Shown here piece after piece: positions 60,575 to 64,000 of a stretch of DNA of 64,000 nt (positions are counted from its first letter, which is position 1; every line of letters begins with the position of its first letter). Below the pieces are notes generated by a model. It saw only the letters and a list, made by a program, of their open reading frames with translations, made no database searches and had not been told where the DNA came from. Location of the stretch: contig CM043960.1 of NCBI GenBank assembly GCA_014529385.2, positions 40,406,781 through 40,470,780 of the forward strand. The letters run 5' to 3'. Made by a program: the position numbers and the translations under genes. This DNA is from Adiantum capillus-veneris (Eukaryota; Streptophyta; Polypodiopsida; Polypodiales; Pteridaceae).

Positions 60575-62165
60575 TGTAACATTTAATGGCCTAAAATCTT
60601 ATTTGTAGCGGAAATTAGCATGAACATAGTGGGCATTTCATTAGAATAGATTCCTAATGAGAATTACAAGAGTGCTTGGGTGGAGAGAGCAACAAAAAGC
60701 ATAACACCTAGTTAGATAGCATCGACAATACTTTCAAAAGAGAGAGCAATTAAACTATTGACAACAGTTGAGGACCGGATTTGCATGGAGCCGGTCCCCC
60801 CTCCAAAAGGCTTTGTATTATGGTTTCTCCCATCAAGAGAGACATTGTACAATACAATTCTTTGTGTTCCTTCAAGACTAGCTAGTGCAATGAAGATGGA
60901 AGCTTCATACACCAAGCAAAACACTTAATCAAACACAACTTGAATTATCCCCGTTCTCAGACCCAAGACCTCACACACCTTCGAAGATGGTGAGAGCTAG
61001 CAGGGTATGAGAGTAGATTGAGAAGAAAAAGAAGTATCTTACGAGAAAGATGTACATCTCCTCACATAATCACTCATATTAGCATAGCTTAGCTTAGTAA
61101 TTAGCTTGGTAGAGAAGATGAGCATGCATTGAAGCTTGGCTCTTGGTTGGATTTGCATCCATATGCCAAGAGAGTGTTGATGTAGGCTTCTATCTCACAA
61201 GCTTGGAGTAGGTGATGAGCTCTCCATTAAAGCTTGGGAGGAGATAGAGTATTCTTCCTTCACACATGGTCAAGTGTGAGTGTGTGTGTGTCAATGCCAA
61301 GCAAAAATCAGCCCCCCCTCTCTCTTGGGCGAGCCCTAGCTGCTAATTAGGTCTGGCTTTTGCCTCATTGGACCTCCCCAGGTCAAGCCAATAGGAATTA
61401 AGCAGCATAAGTGATAGCCTTCTGACATGTGTCCCCCTTTCCCCTTTTGTGAGAGCTTTAGGTAATTAAATAATTAAACTAAACTCTCATTGGACCCCTT
61501 TGCCTCCTGGCCAATAGGAATCAGGCAAGCCATGGGGCTCCTGAATGCTCATTGGACCCCTTGGGAGACTGCCCAATAGTCTTCTAGGAGACTTAATTCT
61601 CATTGGTTTCTTTTATTAAATGTTTTTAAATTAATTAAACTAGATTTACTCTAGCTTAATTCTCATTGGTCCACTTCAAGGGTCTTCCAATAGGAATTGG
61701 GCACACCTTGTGGGCATCTGGCCTAGGGAGCTGACATGTGTCCCTCATTCCCTTTGTGTAAAGGGAGCCTGTGTGTGTGTGTGTGGCTTTCTCTCTCATC
61801 CCCTAGCTTTGGGGCTCGCCCCCTCCCATGTAGGGATGTGCAAAGACTTTTTAGGGCACACACTAAGCATCCAATTTTCCCTAGGGTTGACCTTTGGACA
61901 CAACCTTTGAATTTTGGAACCTTAGCATTTTGGAAGTCTTAATGGGCTAAACCTTAGGGTCTTTTTGGCCCATTGTTTCACATGTCTCTTTTGCAGATGG
62001 CCCCCCCTTTGGATCCCTATTTTCCCTCCTTTGGATCCCTACTGTGGCCGGTCTGCTAGCTTAACCAATATTCTAGCTTTTTCTCCCTTGGCACTTCCCC
62101 ACATTAAATGATCAGTTTAATATGAGAAAATCATTTAGGAGAATTAGATATTGATTATTATGACA
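60575..62165 (-). repeat. chromovirus 5' LTR, 1591 bp
   Basis: Ends TGTCATAATAATC and TTAAATGTTACA on the minus strand. The solo LTR at 11324-14212 has the same length once its nested transposon is removed. It contains short GT and (TTAATTAA)-type simple stretches but no reading frame. Confidence 0.92.
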
Positions 62166-62640
62166 TCTGTACACAAGGTGGGTGAGAATTGTGAAGGAGA
62201 AGAAGGGAATATCACCTTATTAGTGGAGCATAAAGGGATGAAAACGATTGATATACTTGACAGCAGGGCTAGTGTGGCCATTGCCAACAAAGAGATATGG
62301 GAGAAAAGGGAAAGACCATCTCTCTCATAAAAATGAGAATGAAACTACAACTTGCAAATGGTTATGTGGAGAGACTTGTAGATATGTTGAAATAGATCAT
62401 AGTAACCTGTTATGGGATGAATTATGAACATACCTTTGCAGTAGTAGATTTTGGCAAGGGCAACAACTTTGATATCATTTTAGGAGAAAATCCATACAGC
62501 GAGCAAAAAAAACCGAGCATTTCATTTTTTCAAGCAGAAGTAAAGAGAATTGTTACACAAATTGTCTTTTGGATTAAGCCTCGCCATAATGTCAAGTGTA
62601 GAAAGTCCAACAAAATGGTCAATCTGTAGAGGATTGAAAA
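62166..62640 (+). pseudogene. gypsy protease fragment, G1-related
   Basis: Directly beside the chromovirus LTR, plus-strand translation resembles the G1 protease region. VGENCEGEEGNITLLVE corresponds to G1 VGEYYEGEEGNTTIPVK. The active-site equivalent reads DILDSRASVAIANK, with Arg where Gly is expected. MNYEHTFAVVDFGKGNNFDIILG (62417-62490) matches G1 EYQHTFAIVDFGKKLKYEIILG. Frame changes and a loss of similarity after about 62500 mark it as a remnant of another G1-like element, probably the insertion target of the chromovirus. Confidence 0.75.
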
Positions 62641-62936
62641 CTCCAACGCATGAGGTGATCATTGCCATAATACAAATTTGTAATTGATTAAGTAATATAA
62701 GCTATTGAAACTCCAGGCACTCCTCTTGCAATGGAAATTATAAGGAATCCAAAGAATGGCCAATCCATAGAATTTTATAAACCTTAACATGTAAAGCTGA
62801 TGCTATATTGAAACTCTACCCCCACCCAATCCCTAGAATAGCTCCACTTTTGGTAGTGCGGACTGATGCACAAAATCATGAGCTATAGAGTCCAACCCAA
62901 GGACACAAAAATACACAAAGTACATGCGTTTGTAAG
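62641..62936. other. no gene seen
   Basis: No coding or repeat structure recognised between the protease remnant and the short repeats that follow. Confidence 0.5.
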
Positions 62937-63340
62937 GTAATTGGCAAGTAGTACATTTATTTAATGGGAACGTATTTCTTGTCACTATTGGAGAATTGAA
63001 TTTGTAGCTTACAGATTCCAAGACGAGCACCTCCTATCATCATGCCAACTAGAGATGACATGCTTGTATGTACGAGAAGAACGAGCTCAGGGAGCACACA
63101 AATCTTTGGCAATTGGCACTTTTATTTAAAGGGCCCATATTTCTTGTCATTATTGAAAAATTGAATTTGTGGCTTACAGCTTCCAAGATGAGCACCTCCC
63201 CTCATCGTGCTAGTTAGAGAGGCCACGCTTGTCACTATTGGAGAATTATATTTATGGCTTACAACTTCCAAGATGAGAAGCTCCTATCGTCATGCCAGGT
63301 ACAGATGCTACACTTGTACGTAGAAAGAAGAACGAGCTCC
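62937..63340 (+). repeat. imperfect short repeats, three copies
   Basis: A block starting CTTGTCACTATTGGAGAATT and continuing through GGCTTACAGCTTCCAAGATGAG occurs at about 62979, 63146 and 63229. The first two copies also share a longer flank (ATTGGCA..TTTATTTAA..ATTTCTTGTCA). Spacing is 167 and 83 bp. Confidence 0.8.
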
Positions 63341-63488
63341 GGGTGCACGGTCACACCGCAACCATCATTGCACCACCTCCTCTCTCCATCTCTCCGTCAG
63401 TCCTGAGAAGCACTAATGGGAGTGCACATGAGAACACGCCCATGAGAGAACCATGTTTTATCTTAAACATGTAGGGTAATAAAATATA

Positions 63489-63921
63489 GGGAAAATTACC
63501 AAAATACCCTTGTAATTTGTGAAAATTTTCAATATACCCTTGCAGTATTTTGGTATGGATTTGCCCCATTTTTTGCATAGTTTAATGTTTATGACAATGG
63601 GGATCTATCTTTTAGCGTCTTAAACAAAATTAATTTCCAACGAGCTTACAAATAGAGGCATATGTGTACAAAACTGAGCCCTCAATACCATCTAAAATCC
63701 CAGTTCTATCATCCTCTATTGAGGAAAACCAATCTTTGTATGAAGATTTACAAAAAAGAGGTTTCTAGAGATGATTGTGAGGTTAATTAGGGGTATTTCG
63801 ATAGAATTGAAGGGAATTTTGGAAAATTTTGGCCAGATATAAGGGGCACTTTGGGAATTTTTCAAATTTGATGGGTATTTTGGAAATTTCCACAATTTAC
63901 AAGGATATTGGTAATTTTCTT
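63489..63921. mobile_element. MITE-like foldback element, about 433 bp
   Basis: The left arm 63489-63540 (GGGAAAATTACCAAAATACC and onward) is an imperfect inverted repeat of the right arm 63873-63921. The interior has no reading frame. Length and long AT-rich terminal inverted repeats suit a miniature inverted-repeat element. A target duplication is not clear and there is no second copy in the window. Confidence 0.55.
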
Positions 63922-63934
63922 GGAATCACGCTTT

Positions 63935-63937
<3 letters not shown>

Positions 63938-63974
<37 letters not shown>
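63938..63974 (+). repeat. (CT)n microsatellite
   Basis: A pure CT run of 37 bp near the window end. Confidence 0.97.
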
Positions 63975-63977
<3 letters not shown>

Positions 63978-64000
63978 CCAAGAAACTCACCATTGGATAG

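Larger units (their letters stand above)
55152..62165 (-). mobile_element. Ty3/gypsy chromovirus, 3' end abnormal
   Basis: In minus-strand order: 5' LTR (62165-60575), tRNA-Met primer site, gag, zinc knuckle/protease, and RT/RNase H/integrase with a C-terminal chromodomain. After the pol stop there are 57 bp without a clear polypurine tract, then an inverted LTR piece. No matching target duplication is found (CATCC before 54516, TCTGT after 62165). The element has one in-frame stop after gag and one frameshift between protease and RT. Confidence 0.88.

Overview
The window is nuclear DNA from a land plant, almost all of it nested LTR retrotransposons and simple repeats, with no host gene I can defend. 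The evidence is plant-type Ty1/copia and Ty3/gypsy polyproteins, primer-binding sites matching plant initiator tRNA-Met and tRNA-Asp, solo LTRs, a chromodomain integrase and an AT-rich background. The species cannot be read from the sequence. The very long GT arrays are less usual in flowering plants, so a fern or other large-genome lineage is possible, but that is a guess.

Layout. (1) 1-7.4 kb: gene-free DNA with GT arrays, plus at 2.2-3.35 kb (minus strand) a decayed 3' end of the giant gypsy family called G1 here. (2) 7.4-19.3 kb: two degenerate head-to-tail copies of a second gypsy family (G2). Copy 1 is split by a solo chromovirus LTR (11324-14212, 5-bp target duplication ACTAC), which is itself split by a 1294-bp inverted-repeat DNA transposon (12692-13985, TTAA duplication). 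(3) 19.3-31.2 kb: gene-free DNA with a TATA box, eleven or so units of a 152-bp tandem repeat, one small possible first exon, and microsatellites. (4) 31.2-54.3 kb: G1, about 18 kb after removing a nested copia element. (5) 38299-43476: an intact copia element with LTRs that look identical, a 5-bp target duplication and an uninterrupted 1428-codon polyprotein; it is the youngest insertion. (6) 54.5-62.2 kb: a minus-strand chromovirus with a complete 1591-bp 5' LTR and an abnormal 3' end where part of an LTR lies inverted. (7) 62.2-64 kb: a gypsy protease fragment, short repeats and a MITE-like foldback element.

The most unusual object is G1. Besides gag, protease, RT/RNase H and integrase it carries two zinc-binding modules before one integrase core, a second retropepsin-like domain after integrase, and a separate roughly 1180-codon 3' reading region encoding an acidic, coiled-coil, non-envelope-like protein. 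That 3' protein recurs in the decayed copy at 2.2-3.35 kb, so it belongs to the family. Ahead of both gag and the 3' reading region lie similar noncoding blocks of about 1.5 kb, each bounded by plausible splice sites and each holding near-perfect palindromes (core AATCRCGATT) every 274-294 bp.

All G1, G2 and chromovirus coding regions contain stops or frameshifts; only the copia element looks able to encode a complete protein. Coordinates of degenerate boundaries are estimates by eye, and homology calls rest on recognised motifs, not on searches.
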